From: Clostridia bacterium
GTDB taxonomy: Bacteria; Bacillota_A; Clostridia; Christensenellales; Aristaeellaceae
DNA: 21,930 nucleotides
Reading direction: 5' to 3'
NCBI GenBank assembly: GCA_017481065.1
Contig: JAFUPT010000063.1
Span: 1 to 21,930, forward strand
Shown here piece by piece: positions 14,104 to 21,229 of this stretch. The notes beneath the pieces were generated by a model. It was not told the origin of the DNA and searched no databases. It saw nothing but the letters and a program-made list of their open reading frames with translations. Position numbers and translations under genes: made by a program. Position 1 is the first letter of the stretch, and each line of letters begins with the position of its first letter.

Positions 14104-14328
14104 TTGAGTTTCCCTCCTATAAATTTTTCCCTATATCAAGATGCTATGCATCCGGGAACCGCTTTCCCGCATCTGCCGTCATGGTGAAGAACCATTATTT
14201 CTTTGTTCCATAAATGGAACAAAGAACGGCATATGCCGTTGCAATTTTATCTCATTATGCGCCGCCGGGCAGGGCTGCCCGCAACGCGAACGTTTCTGTA
14301 AAAATCCCGCTGATTATAGGGGATTAAT
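14104..14328 (-). ncRNA. Long structured 5' leader of the ABC operon
   Basis: Between the predicted transcription start (about 14328) and the DUF3798 start codon, six inverted repeats follow one another: 14267-14280 (GGGCAG arms), 14225-14240 (perfect 16-bp palindrome AACGGCATATGCCGTT), 14199-14226 (12-bp perfect arms TTCTTTGTTCCA), 14181-14195 (ATGGT arms), 14153-14169 (CGGGAA arms) and 14140-14152 (GATGC arms). No known riboswitch class is recognised. The second and third share two bases, so they compete at their edges. A ligand-sensing or protein-binding leader is possible, as is mRNA stabilisation. Confidence 0.45.
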
Positions 14329-14334
14329 AGATTT

Positions 14335-14363
14335 ATTATAACATTGCTTTATCCCCCAGTCAA
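14335..14363 (-). promoter_or_regulatory. Promoter of the DUF3798 ABC operon
   Basis: TTGACT (14358-14363), 17 bp, TATAAT (14335-14340), a near-perfect vegetative promoter. Between this and the dipeptidase promoter (14364-14491) I see AT-rich sequence but no gene. Confidence 0.85.
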
Positions 14364-14491
14364 GAGATTTTGACGCAAATCCGCACTTTTTTGGTATTAT
14401 TTACGCGCAAACTGGGGCATTTCCGGCAAGTTCTGCATTTTTCATTTGCCCTTCATCCAAAAATTTCGTTTTTCGCCCGCCATGCCCCCTG

Positions 14492-14520
14492 TTGAAAAAT
14501 CCCTCCCATTGGGATATAAT
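14492..14520 (+). promoter_or_regulatory. Promoter of the M19 dipeptidase gene
   Basis: TTGAAA (14492-14497), 17 bp, TATAAT (14515-14520). The leader would be about 26 nt. Confidence 0.82.
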
Positions 14521-14552
14521 GGTAGGCATCAAACCGAAAGAAGGAAAAAAAC

Positions 14553-15464
14553 GTGTTTACCGCAGATGCGCATTGCGATACCCTGTACAACCAAATCGTT
14601 CACAGCTATAAGCCCGAGGACTGCGTGGTAACCATGGACCGCCTCCGCGACGGCAACGTGGGCCTGCAAACCTTCGCCATGTTCACCAGCTTCCGCCGCC
14701 CGGATCCCTATGCCGACGGCGTGGCCATGAAGGAGCTCTACAAAACCCTGCCCCTTCCCCGCTTGGACGGCAAGCTGCCGGATTCGGTTCCCACCGTGCC
14801 CAGCGCCATCCTCTCCTGCGAGGGCGGCGAAATGTTCCAGGGCAAAATGGAGCGCCTTGCGGAGTTTGATGATGACGTCCACCTGCGCCTCATCGCCCTC
14901 ACCTGGAATTATGAAAATGAAATCGGCCATCCCGCCAAGCTGGGTCCGGAGCCTGGCCTCAAGCCCTTCGGCATCGAATTTTTGAAGGAAATGGACCGCC
15001 GCGGCATCTGCGCCGACGTTTCCCACCTGAACGAAGCCGGCTTCTGGGATGTAATCAAGCATGCCCAGGTTCCGCCGGTGGCCTCCCATTCCAATTGCCG
15101 CTGGCTCTGCGATCATCCCCGCAACCTCTGGAAGGACCAGGTCAAGGCCCTCATCGAACGCCGCGGCTTCATCGGCATCAATTTCTACGGCGAATTCCTC
15201 GCCTCCGGCCGCCCCAGCACCCTGGATGATGTGCTGCGCAATATCGATGAAATCTGCGCCCTCGGCGGCGAGGATGTAGTTGGCTTCGGCTCCGATTTTG
15301 ACGGCATCGAAGTCTGGCCCGAAGGCCTCGGCCATCCCGGCGATTTCCCGGCCCTCATCGATCTGCTGCGCCGCCACGGCTATAAGCAGGAACAGCTGGA
15401 AAAAATTGCCGGCCTGAATTTCTGGCGCGTGCTGAAGGAAGCCGAAGCCATGGCAGAAAAATAA
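14553..15464 (+). CDS. Membrane-dipeptidase family (M19) zinc dipeptidase
   Basis: The 303-aa protein belongs to family M19, which cleaves dipeptides (some members D-amino acid-containing ones) with two zinc ions. Ligands can be placed: H7 and D9 (DAHCD), bridging E90 (SCEGG), H158 (DVSH) and H179 (ASHSN); D248 in GSDFDG completes the active site. There is no signal peptide, so it is probably cytoplasmic as in other bacterial members. The start is GTG at 14553: AAGGA stands 7 nt upstream and the product begins exactly at the family's usual position. It has its own promoter and no clear terminator hairpin. With the M29 enzyme to the left it suggests a peptide-using lifestyle. Confidence 0.94.
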   Translation: MFTADAHCDTLYNQIVHSYKPEDCVVTMDRLRDGNVGLQTFAMFTSFRRPDPYADGVAMKELYKTLPLPRLDGKLPDSVPTVPSAILSCEGGEMFQGKMERLAEFDDDVHLRLIALTWNYENEIGHPAKLGPEPGLKPFGIEFLKEMDRRGICADVSHLNEAGFWDVIKHAQVPPVASHSNCRWLCDHPRNLWKDQVKALIERRGFIGINFYGEFLASGRPSTLDDVLRNIDEICALGGEDVVGFGSDFDGIEVWPEGLGHPGDFPALIDLLRRHGYKQEQLEKIAGLNFWRVLKEAEAMAEK

Positions 15465-15501
15465 GCCCTTCCTGTTTTCGAATCCCGCAGATAAATCAAA
15501 C

Positions 15502-15530
15502 TCGACTTGCGCCTCCCTTTGTGGTACAAT
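15502..15530 (+). promoter_or_regulatory. Promoter of the translation GTPase operon
   Basis: TCGACT (15502-15507), 17 bp, TACAAT (15525-15530) with an upstream TG (extended -10). Predicted start near 15537, which rules out the ATG at 15535 as the gene start. Confidence 0.6.
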
Positions 15531-15550
15531 ACTTTTGTATTGGCCCATCG

Positions 15551-15573
15551 GGAGGCATTTTTTACATGCCTCC
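15551..15573 (+). promoter_or_regulatory. Leader hairpin covering the ribosome site and start codon of a short ORF
   Basis: GGAGGCAT (15551-15558) pairs perfectly with ATGCCTCC (15566-15573) around TTTTTAC. The 5' arm is the ribosome site of the leader ORF and the 3' arm contains its ATG, so folding would hide both. On the transcript it starts about 14 nt from the 5' end. Confidence 0.6.
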
Positions 15574-15610
15574 GCCGGAGTTTATAGTGAATTCATGGAA
15601 ACAGATATAA
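15566..15610 (+). CDS. Leader peptide of 14 codons (MPPPEFIVNSWKQI)
   Basis: A GGGAGG site (15550-15555) stands 10 nt before this ATG. The peptide starts with three consecutive prolines, a known ribosome-stalling motif that needs EF-P, and its TAA overlaps the ATG of the GTPase gene (TAATG), which allows translational coupling. Regulatory leader peptides occur before tet(M)-type genes. It is too short for statistical support and its translation is inference. Confidence 0.45.
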   Translation: MPPPEFIVNSWKQI

Positions 15611-17577
15611 TGGTATTAAATATGAAGAAAACCATCGGAATCCTTGCCCATGTGGATGCGGGCAAGACCACCTTCTCCGAGCAGGTGCTCTACCGCACCG
15701 GCGCGATCCGCAGTCCCGGCCGCGTAGACCACCGGGACGCCTTCCTCGACCTGCATCCCATTGAGCGGGAGCGCGGCATCACCGTATTCTCCGACCAGGC
15801 GGTGTTTGATATCGGCCCGAACCGCTATTTCTGGCTGGACACCCCCGGCCACACCGATTTTGCCAGCGAGATGGAGCGCGTGCTCCCCACGCTGGATTTT
15901 GCTGTGCTCATCATCAGCTGTGTGGAGGGTGTGGAGAGCCACTCCGAAACCATATGGCGCTTGCTGGAGGAATATGGCGTTCCGGCGATGATCTTCGTGA
16001 ACAAGACAGACCGTCCGGAGGCCGATTTTGACCGCTGCTTAAGCGAAATGAAGCGCCTTTTGAGCCCGGATATCTGTGACCTGCGGGGCTTTGACGGCGC
16101 GAAAATGGATGAAAGCGCCATCGAAGCCGTGGCCGAGCGGGATGAAGCCCTCCTCGACCGCCTCATGGAAGATGATTACGCCTTCGAAGCATGGCGCATG
16201 GGCCTCGCCCGGCAGCTCCGGGAGCGGAAAATCTTCCCCGCCTTCGCAGGCGCAGCCCTGCAGGGCGAGGGCATCGAGCCGTTTTTGCGGGCCATGGATT
16301 CCATCACCGATACGGATTACCAGGAAAAGGCCGCCCTTCCCTTCGCCGCCCGGGTTTACAAAATCCGCCACGACGCGCAGGGAACCCGGCAGGTTTACCT
16401 GAAGATCGCCCAGGGCAGCCTGCGGGTGAAGGATGAAATCGAAACCGCCGCAGGCAGCTGCAAGCTGAACGACCTTAAACTTCGCCATGGCGGCAAGTTC
16501 ATACCCGTTTCCTCGGCGGAGGCGGGCGACCTCGTCTGCTGCTCCGGCCTTGCGGATGTGATCCCCGGCGATGGTCTCGGCGAAATGAAGTCCCTCCGCG
16601 GCGGTATGCACACCGAACCCATGCTGGAGGTTTCCGTCATCGCCAGCCCCGCGCTGCCGGGGACGAAGCTGATGCAGGCTCTGCGCATCCTCGAAGCCGA
16701 GGACCCGGCCCTTTCTGTGAAGCACAATTCCCGCAGCGGCGAATTCTCCCTGCGGGTAATGGGCGGCATCCAGACGGAAATCCTCGCCCGAATCGCAAAG
16801 GAGCGCTTCGATATCGATCTATCCTTCGGCCCGCCGCGCATACTCTACATGGAAACCATCGCCTCTCCCTCCATCGGCATCGGGCATTATGAGCCCCTCA
16901 AGCACTATGCCGAGGTGTGGCTCCGGCTGGTTCCCACCGGTCCCGGCAGCGGCGTCAGCTTCGAGAGCAAATGCCATGTGGATGATCTCGCCCTCAACTG
17001 GCAGCGGCTGATCGAAACCCATGTGTTCGAGCGCACTCATCCCGGCGTGCTCACCGGCGCGCCGCTTACGGATGTGCGCATGGAGCTTCTCGCCGGCCGC
17101 GCGCACCTCAAGCACACCGAGGGCGGCGACTTCCGCGAAAGCACCTACCGAGCCATCCGCAACGCGCTGATGTACGCGGAAAACGTGCTGCTGGAGCCCG
17201 TCTGCCGCTTCTCCCTGCGCATGCCCGCCGATTGCTATGGAAAAATTGCCGGCGACCTCACCCGCATGCAGGCGGATGTTGCGCCGCCCCAGTCCGCAGG
17301 CGAATGGATGCTGGTGGAGGGCGAATGCCCCTACCGCAGCTTCGCCGATTACCCGGAAGCCTTCCGCGCCGCCACCCACGGCCGCGGAAGCCTGAATATG
17401 CGCCTGAGCCGCTACGCCCCGGCGCCGGACCCCGGCCCCATCGTGGAAGCGGCAGGCTACAACCCGCTGGAGGAGGACAGCCCGGATTCCGTGTTCTGCT
17501 CCCACGGCGCGGGCCATGTGGTGCCCTGGAATGAAGTGCGGCAAAACGCCCATTGCAATCCAGAGGTTAATTTCTAA
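15610..17577 (+). CDS. Tet(M)-like translation factor GTPase
   Basis: A 655-aa GTPase of the EF-G/Tet(M) class (Tet(M) has 639). Visible: G1 AHVDAGKT (13-20), G2 RGIT (T58), G3 DTPGH (77-81), G4 NKTD (131-134), then EF-G-like domains II-V and a C-terminal extension ending in a CSHGAGHVVPW motif seen in this subfamily. Such proteins bind the ribosome A-site region and move or displace ligands there. The domain IV loop that in Tet(M)/Tet(O) carries a SPVS-like tip reads AHLKHTEGGDF here (498-508), so tetracycline protection is doubtful and a housekeeping or other drug-related role is possible. Start: ATG 15610 overlaps the leader ORF stop; ATG 15595 and 15622 are in-frame alternatives with no better ribosome site. 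The next gene follows after 27 nt. Confidence 0.88.
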   Translation: MVLNMKKTIGILAHVDAGKTTFSEQVLYRTGAIRSPGRVDHRDAFLDLHPIERERGITVFSDQAVFDIGPNRYFWLDTPGHTDFASEMERVLPTLDFAVLIISCVEGVESHSETIWRLLEEYGVPAMIFVNKTDRPEADFDRCLSEMKRLLSPDICDLRGFDGAKMDESAIEAVAERDEALLDRLMEDDYAFEAWRMGLARQLRERKIFPAFAGAALQGEGIEPFLRAMDSITDTDYQEKAALPFAARVYKIRHDAQGTRQVYLKIAQGSLRVKDEIETAAGSCKLNDLKLRHGGKFIPVSSAEAGDLVCCSGLADVIPGDGLGEMKSLRGGMHTEPMLEVSVIASPALPGTKLMQALRILEAEDPALSVKHNSRSGEFSLRVMGGIQTEILARIAKERFDIDLSFGPPRILYMETIASPSIGIGHYEPLKHYAEVWLRLVPTGPGSGVSFESKCHVDDLALNWQRLIETHVFERTHPGVLTGAPLTDVRMELLAGRAHLKHTEGGDFRESTYRAIRNALMYAENVLLEPVCRFSLRMPADCYGKIAGDLTRMQADVAPPQSAGEWMLVEGECPYRSFADYPEAFRAATHGRGSLNMRLSRYAPAPDPGPIVEAAGYNPLEEDSPDSVFCSHGAGHVVPWNEVRQNAHCNPEVNF

Positions 17578-17604
17578 GCCCAGTACCCACAGGAGGTGGA
17601 AAAT

Positions 17605-18738
17605 ATGAACAATCCCAAATCCAAGAGGGATCTCCGCGCATACCGCCTGATCGCCTTCGGCGTAATCCTCTACGCCATCATCATGAACCTGAGCAGCGTA
17701 GGCAGCGGCATCCGGGCCGTGCTCGGCATGCTCACCCCCATCATCCTCGGCTGCATCATTGCGCTGGTGCTGGATGTGCCCATGCATGGCTTTGAAAACC
17801 TGATCCTGAAGCTAGACAGGAAAAAGCGCACCTCCGGCAAGTTCCGGGATGTCGTCTCCCTGGTGCTGGCCATCATCGTGCTGCCGCTGATCCTGTTCGT
17901 GCTGCTCAAGTTCGTCATTCCCCAGTTTTACAACGCCATCACCAATGTGATCAACATCGTGATCGCCAACGAGGATAAGATCACCGCCTTCGTATCGAAG
18001 ATCGGCATCGAAGCCCAGTTCGTATCCGATACGCTGGATGAAATCATCGGCTGGGTCACCCAGAACCTGGGCATGCTCACCGGCCAGGCCATCTCCACGG
18101 TGATGTCCGTGTTCTCCTCGGTAACGGATGTGGTGCTCGGCCTGATCCTCGCCATCTATCTCCTCGCCGATAAAACCGCCATCAAGCGCCGCGCCGCCCG
18201 GGTGGTGCGCGCCTTCCTGCCGGAGCGCGGCTCGAAAAATGTGCTGCGCTGGGGCCCCATGTTCATCTCCACCTTCCGCACCTTCCTTGCACGCCAGTGC
18301 CTGGAGGCGCTCATCCTGGGGCTGATCCTGCTGGCCTGCATGCTCATCTTCGGCATCCCCTATGCGCTCACCATCGCCTGCATGACCGCCATCCTCGCCC
18401 TCATCCCCTATATCGGCGCATACATCTCCCTGGCCGTGGGCGTGGTGCTGGTGGTCACGGTATCCCCGCTGAAGGCGCTGATCTTCGCCATCATCTTCCT
18501 GGTCGCCCAGCAGGTGGAGGGCAATGTGATCTATCCCAAGGTTGTGGGCGCTTCCGTGGGCCTGCCCGCCTATGTCACCCTGTCCGCCGTGGTCATCGGC
18601 GGTGCGATCGCGGGCATCGCGGGCATGTTCTTCATCATCCCCGTGGTCTCCGTCGCCTATGTCCTGCTGCGCGAGGTTGTGCAGAAGCGCAATGCGGAAA
18701 AGGATGCCCTCAGCGAAGTTTCTGAAACCGGCGTGTAA
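17605..18738 (+). CDS. AI-2E family membrane protein (second copy)
   Basis: A 377-aa polytopic membrane protein with paired helices near the N-terminus, a soluble segment around residues 110-150, and a C-terminal helix block including ALIPYIGAYISLAVG and VEGNVIYPKVVGASVGLPAYV, which are typical of the AI-2E/YtvI family. Function and substrate are unknown. AGGAGG (17591-17596) stands 8 nt before ATG 17605; the GTG at 17596 overlaps that site and is rejected. It follows the GTPase gene by 27 nt with no promoter between and ends at a strong terminator, so the two form an operon. It differs considerably from the paralogue at 6358-7485. Confidence 0.9.
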   Translation: MNNPKSKRDLRAYRLIAFGVILYAIIMNLSSVGSGIRAVLGMLTPIILGCIIALVLDVPMHGFENLILKLDRKKRTSGKFRDVVSLVLAIIVLPLILFVLLKFVIPQFYNAITNVINIVIANEDKITAFVSKIGIEAQFVSDTLDEIIGWVTQNLGMLTGQAISTVMSVFSSVTDVVLGLILAIYLLADKTAIKRRAARVVRAFLPERGSKNVLRWGPMFISTFRTFLARQCLEALILGLILLACMLIFGIPYALTIACMTAILALIPYIGAYISLAVGVVLVVTVSPLKALIFAIIFLVAQQVEGNVIYPKVVGASVGLPAYVTLSAVVIGGAIAGIAGMFFIIPVVSVAYVLLREVVQKRNAEKDALSEVSETGV

Positions 18739-18745
18739 TTCCCCG

Positions 18746-18778
18746 AATCCGGATCATATTGGTCCGGATTTTTATATT
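18746..18778 (+). terminator. Intrinsic terminator of the GTPase/AI-2E operon
   Basis: AATCCGGA and TCCGGATT form an 8-bp stem around 9 nt and are followed by TTTATATTT. Confidence 0.85.
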
Positions 18779-18859
18779 TAGGAAAATACCGCGCGGTTTT
18801 TCAGGAATCCTCAGATTTTCCGGTAGAATATTCCATGTTTTTTCAGCAATACGCAGGAA

Positions 18860-18888
18860 TTTACAGGCATACCGTAGAAAAATAAAAA
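18860..18888 (+). promoter_or_regulatory. Possible promoter of the Spo0A-like/deoB operon
   Basis: TTTACA (18860-18865), 17 bp, TAAAAA (18883-18888). The -10 is weak, so this is a moderate call; no Spo0A box (TTCGACA) is seen nearby. Confidence 0.45.
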
Positions 18889-18919
18889 GTGGGAATTTTC
18901 CATTTCGGAAGGTGAACGC

Positions 18920-19657
18920 ATGCCTCGATCCATAAAAACGGCTGTGGCCGCCGCTGCGCCTGCGTCCGTTCGCAGGCAGGTCAGCTGCTCGCTCGCCGCA
19001 TCCGGCGTGGAGCTTGTGTGCATGGCTGCCGACGGGGCGGCCGCGCTGGAGGCCCTGCGCAGCCATCGGCCCGATCTGCTGCTATGCGATCTGGAGCTCC
19101 CGGTGCTGGATGGCCCCGCTTTGGCGGAGCGCGCGCTGCTGGACAGGAACCTGCCGGTCCGTCCGCGCTGCATCCTGCTGCATCACCCGGAATTTTTGCC
19201 GCCCGCTTTGGATAAGCTGGAAGAAATGGGCGTACTGCTGCTGGAAAAGCCGCTGAATGGCAATCAGCTTTCCGCAGCCGTTCGCCGCCTGGAACCCACG
19301 CCGCCCGCCTTCCCCGCCGAGGAAGAAGCGCTGGCCTCCCGGCTCCTCACCGAGCTCGGTGTGCCGGAGCACCTGGGGCGCAGCTGCCTCAAAACCGCCG
19401 TGCTGCTCTGCGCCGGGGATGAGCGCTTCCGCCATAACCTGCTGAACCGCCTCTACCCCGCCGTTGGAGAAATCTGCGGCGCAACTGCCGCGCAGGCGGA
19501 GCGTGCCATGCGCCACGCCATCGGCCTCGCCTGGCAGAGCAACCAATTTGAAAACCAATACCGTATCTTCGCCGATACGGTAGACGCGGGCCGCGGTCAG
19601 CCCACTTGCGGGGAAATGATTTCGCGCCTGGCGGATATACTACGTCTGGAGGGATAA
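18920..19657 (+). CDS. Spo0A-like response regulator with degenerate receiver domain
   Basis: 245 aa in two parts. Residues 1-125 resemble a response-regulator receiver: D57 in LLCDLELPVLDG is the phosphorylation site position and K110 in LLEKPL is kept. However, the acidic pair normally near residue 10 is replaced by AAAAP, and the conserved Thr/Ser reads LHH (87-89). Residues about 137-245 match the Spo0A C-terminal DNA-binding domain (ELGVPEHL, RLYPAVGEICG, AERAMRHAIGLAW, ISRLADILRLE). It therefore probably binds DNA but may not respond to the phosphorelay in the usual way. It may be a paralogue and not the master sporulation regulator, since the usual spo0A neighbours are absent. GGAAGGTG precedes the ATG. 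The deoB start lies 2 nt after its stop. Confidence 0.85.
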   Translation: MPRSIKTAVAAAAPASVRRQVSCSLAASGVELVCMAADGAAALEALRSHRPDLLLCDLELPVLDGPALAERALLDRNLPVRPRCILLHHPEFLPPALDKLEEMGVLLLEKPLNGNQLSAAVRRLEPTPPAFPAEEEALASRLLTELGVPEHLGRSCLKTAVLLCAGDERFRHNLLNRLYPAVGEICGATAAQAERAMRHAIGLAWQSNQFENQYRIFADTVDAGRGQPTCGEMISRLADILRLEG

Positions 19658-19659
19658 AC

Positions 19660-20841
19660 GTGAAGAAAATGAAGCGAGTTGTTCTCATCGTGCTGGACGG
19701 CGTGGGCGCCGGTTGGCAGCGCGATGCCGCGAAATACGGCGACCAGGGCGCAGACACGCTGGGCCATGTCATCGCCGAGGAACACCCCGATATTCCGAAC
19801 CTCACAGAGCTGGGGCTTTTGAAAACCATCGATATGCATCCGCTGGGAGAGGATGAGCCCATCGGCTGCTACGGCATCATGAACGAGGCCGCCGCCGGCA
19901 AGGATACCACCACCGGCCACTGGGAAATCGCAGGCCTCACCCTGGATAAGCCCTTCCCCACCTATCCGAAGGGCTTCCCCAAGGAGCTGATTGAAGCCTT
20001 CGAGCGGGAAACCGGCATGGAAACCATCGGCAACAAGCCCGCGTCCGGCACCGCCATCATCGAAGAGCTGGGCCCGGAGCACATTACCACCGGCAAGCTC
20101 ATCGTCTACACCTCGGCAGACAGTGTGTTCCAGATTGCCGCCCACGAGGCCATCGTGCCGCCCACCGAGCTCTGGCACATCTGCCGCATCGCCCGCCGCC
20201 TCCTCAAGGGCGAGCACAATGTGGGCCGGGTCATCGCCCGCCCCTTCATCGGCAACCCCGGTTCCTTCGTGCGCACCGGCAACCGCCGCGATTTTTCCGT
20301 GGATCCCGTGGGCCAGACCATGCTGGATGTCATCAAGAACAACGGCATGGATGTGCTGGGCGTGGGTAAGATTGAAGATATCTTCAACCACCGCGGCCTC
20401 ACCCATTCCAACCACGCCGCTGGCAACCCTGCCTGCACCGACGCCATCATCGAATACCTGCAGAAGGACAACTGGAAGGGCCTGCTCTTCGCCAACCTGG
20501 TGGATACCGATATGCTCTACGGCCACCGCAACGATATCAAGGGCTTCGCCAAGTGCCTCGAGGACTTTGACAAGCGCCTGCCCGAGATTCTCAAGCTCCT
20601 GGGCGACGACGGCATGCTCATCATCACCGCCGACCACGGCTGCGATCCCGCCTACCCCACCACCGACCATACCCGCGAAAAGGTGCCGGTGCTGGCATGG
20701 GGTCTCGGCCTCGAGGAAGGCGTGAACCTCGGCGAGCGCAAGACCTTCGCGGATGTCTCCGCCACCGTGCTCGAAGCCCTCGGCTGCAAGGAAAAGCTGG
20801 ACGGCGCTTCCTTCTACGGCGATATCGCGCTGGAGGAGTAA
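19660..20841 (+). CDS. deoB: Phosphopentomutase
   Basis: A 393-aa enzyme that interconverts ribose/deoxyribose 1-phosphate and 5-phosphate, linking nucleoside salvage to the pentose phosphate pathway in the cytoplasm. Landmarks of this alkaline-phosphatase-like family: VLIVLDGVGAG with the metal-binding Asp, the phosphorylated Thr in AGKDTTTGHWE, ANLVDTDMLYGHRND, ITADHGCDP and TDHTREKVP, the last three providing metal-binding Asp and His. The length fits the Bacillus enzyme (394). Start: GTG at 19660 has GGAGGG 6 nt upstream overlapping the end of the regulator gene; ATG at 19669 would be 15 nt away. Coupling to the Spo0A-like gene is clear. An ABC importer of nucleoside type is in the window, but no direct link is shown. 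Confidence 0.97.
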   Translation: MKKMKRVVLIVLDGVGAGWQRDAAKYGDQGADTLGHVIAEEHPDIPNLTELGLLKTIDMHPLGEDEPIGCYGIMNEAAAGKDTTTGHWEIAGLTLDKPFPTYPKGFPKELIEAFERETGMETIGNKPASGTAIIEELGPEHITTGKLIVYTSADSVFQIAAHEAIVPPTELWHICRIARRLLKGEHNVGRVIARPFIGNPGSFVRTGNRRDFSVDPVGQTMLDVIKNNGMDVLGVGKIEDIFNHRGLTHSNHAAGNPACTDAIIEYLQKDNWKGLLFANLVDTDMLYGHRNDIKGFAKCLEDFDKRLPEILKLLGDDGMLIITADHGCDPAYPTTDHTREKVPVLAWGLGLEEGVNLGERKTFADVSATVLEALGCKEKLDGASFYGDIALEE

Positions 20842-20863
20842 GGCGCGGCATTGGGGCTACGCT

Positions 20864-20913
20864 GGGGGACGCTGTCCCCCACGCCCCCTGCCAAGGGGAA
20901 TCATTCCCCTTGG
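20864..20913 (+). repeat. Two-module palindromic intergenic repeat, copy B
   Basis: GGGGGAC-GCT-GTCCCCC (20864-20880) is a perfect 7-bp hairpin. Ten bases on, CCAAGGGGAAT (20891-20901) and ATTCCCCTTGG (20903-20913) form 11-bp arms around a single C. The order and sequence match copy A at 1739-1790 in opposite orientation. It stands between deoB and its terminators. Confidence 0.75.
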
Positions 20914-20925
20914 AACCCTCAGAAT

Positions 20926-20954
20926 AAGGCACGCATTGCGTGCCTTTTATTTTA
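20926..20954 (+). terminator. Intrinsic terminator of deoB
   Basis: AAGGCACGC and GCGTGCCTT pair around ATT, followed by TTATTTTA. Confidence 0.85.
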
Positions 20955-20957
20955 TGA

Positions 20958-20989
20958 AAAACGCGCCGCCCTCCGGCGCGTTTTGTTTT
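20958..20989 (+). terminator. Second intrinsic terminator in tandem
   Basis: AAAACGCGCCG pairs with CGGCGCGTTTT around CCCTC and is followed by GTTTTG. With the terminator just before it, readthrough into gapA should be low. The A-rich left arm could also stop minus-strand transcription. Confidence 0.85.
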
Positions 20990-20998
20990 GTGCGGGGT

Positions 20999-21071
20999 CC
21001 AGGGGGAGGCTCTCCCCCTGGCGGATTCTTAATGCAGCGCCTTAAGCAGGGTACAGGGACAGCGTCCCTGT
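20999..21071 (-). repeat. Two-module palindromic intergenic repeat, copy C
   Basis: CCAGGGGGAG and CTCCCCCTGG (20999-21021) form a perfect 10-bp hairpin with loop GCT; ACAGGGAC and GTCCCTGT (21053-21071) form a second with loop AGC. Read on the minus strand the order is again GGGAC-GCT-GTCCC first, longer palindrome second, as in copies A and B, though the second palindrome differs in sequence. Confidence 0.6.
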
Positions 21072-21136
21072 CAATTCCTCACTCCTTCTTTCGCCCCTCT
21101 TCCGCACATTTTACCAAAAAAACACTTGAAAACCAC

Positions 21137-21165
21137 TTGTTATTCCACCCACTATGGGGTAAAAT
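21137..21165 (+). promoter_or_regulatory. Promoter of gapA
   Basis: TTGTTA (21137-21142), 17 bp, TAAAAT (21160-21165). The leader would be about 58 nt. The surrounding 20842-21229 gap holds, in order, repeat B, two terminators, repeat C and this promoter, and no gene. Confidence 0.6.
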
Positions 21166-21229
21166 AATATCGTAATCTGGGTAGTTTGGATTTCATCCGG
21201 CGCCCCGCTAATATTAGGAGGTTTTTATC

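Noticed and set aside
11443..14187. 914-codon open frame on the plus strand
   Set aside because: Antisense to the ATPase and DUF3798 genes, no recognisable domain, no promoter; a shadow frame.
15535..15609. Longer GTPase start at ATG 15535
   Set aside because: It overlaps the predicted transcription start and lies before the leader hairpin; the extra residues have no family match.
19606..19659. Longer deoB start at 19606
   Set aside because: It would lie inside the Spo0A-like gene without a ribosome site; GTG 19660 has GGAGGG at good distance and gives the normal length.
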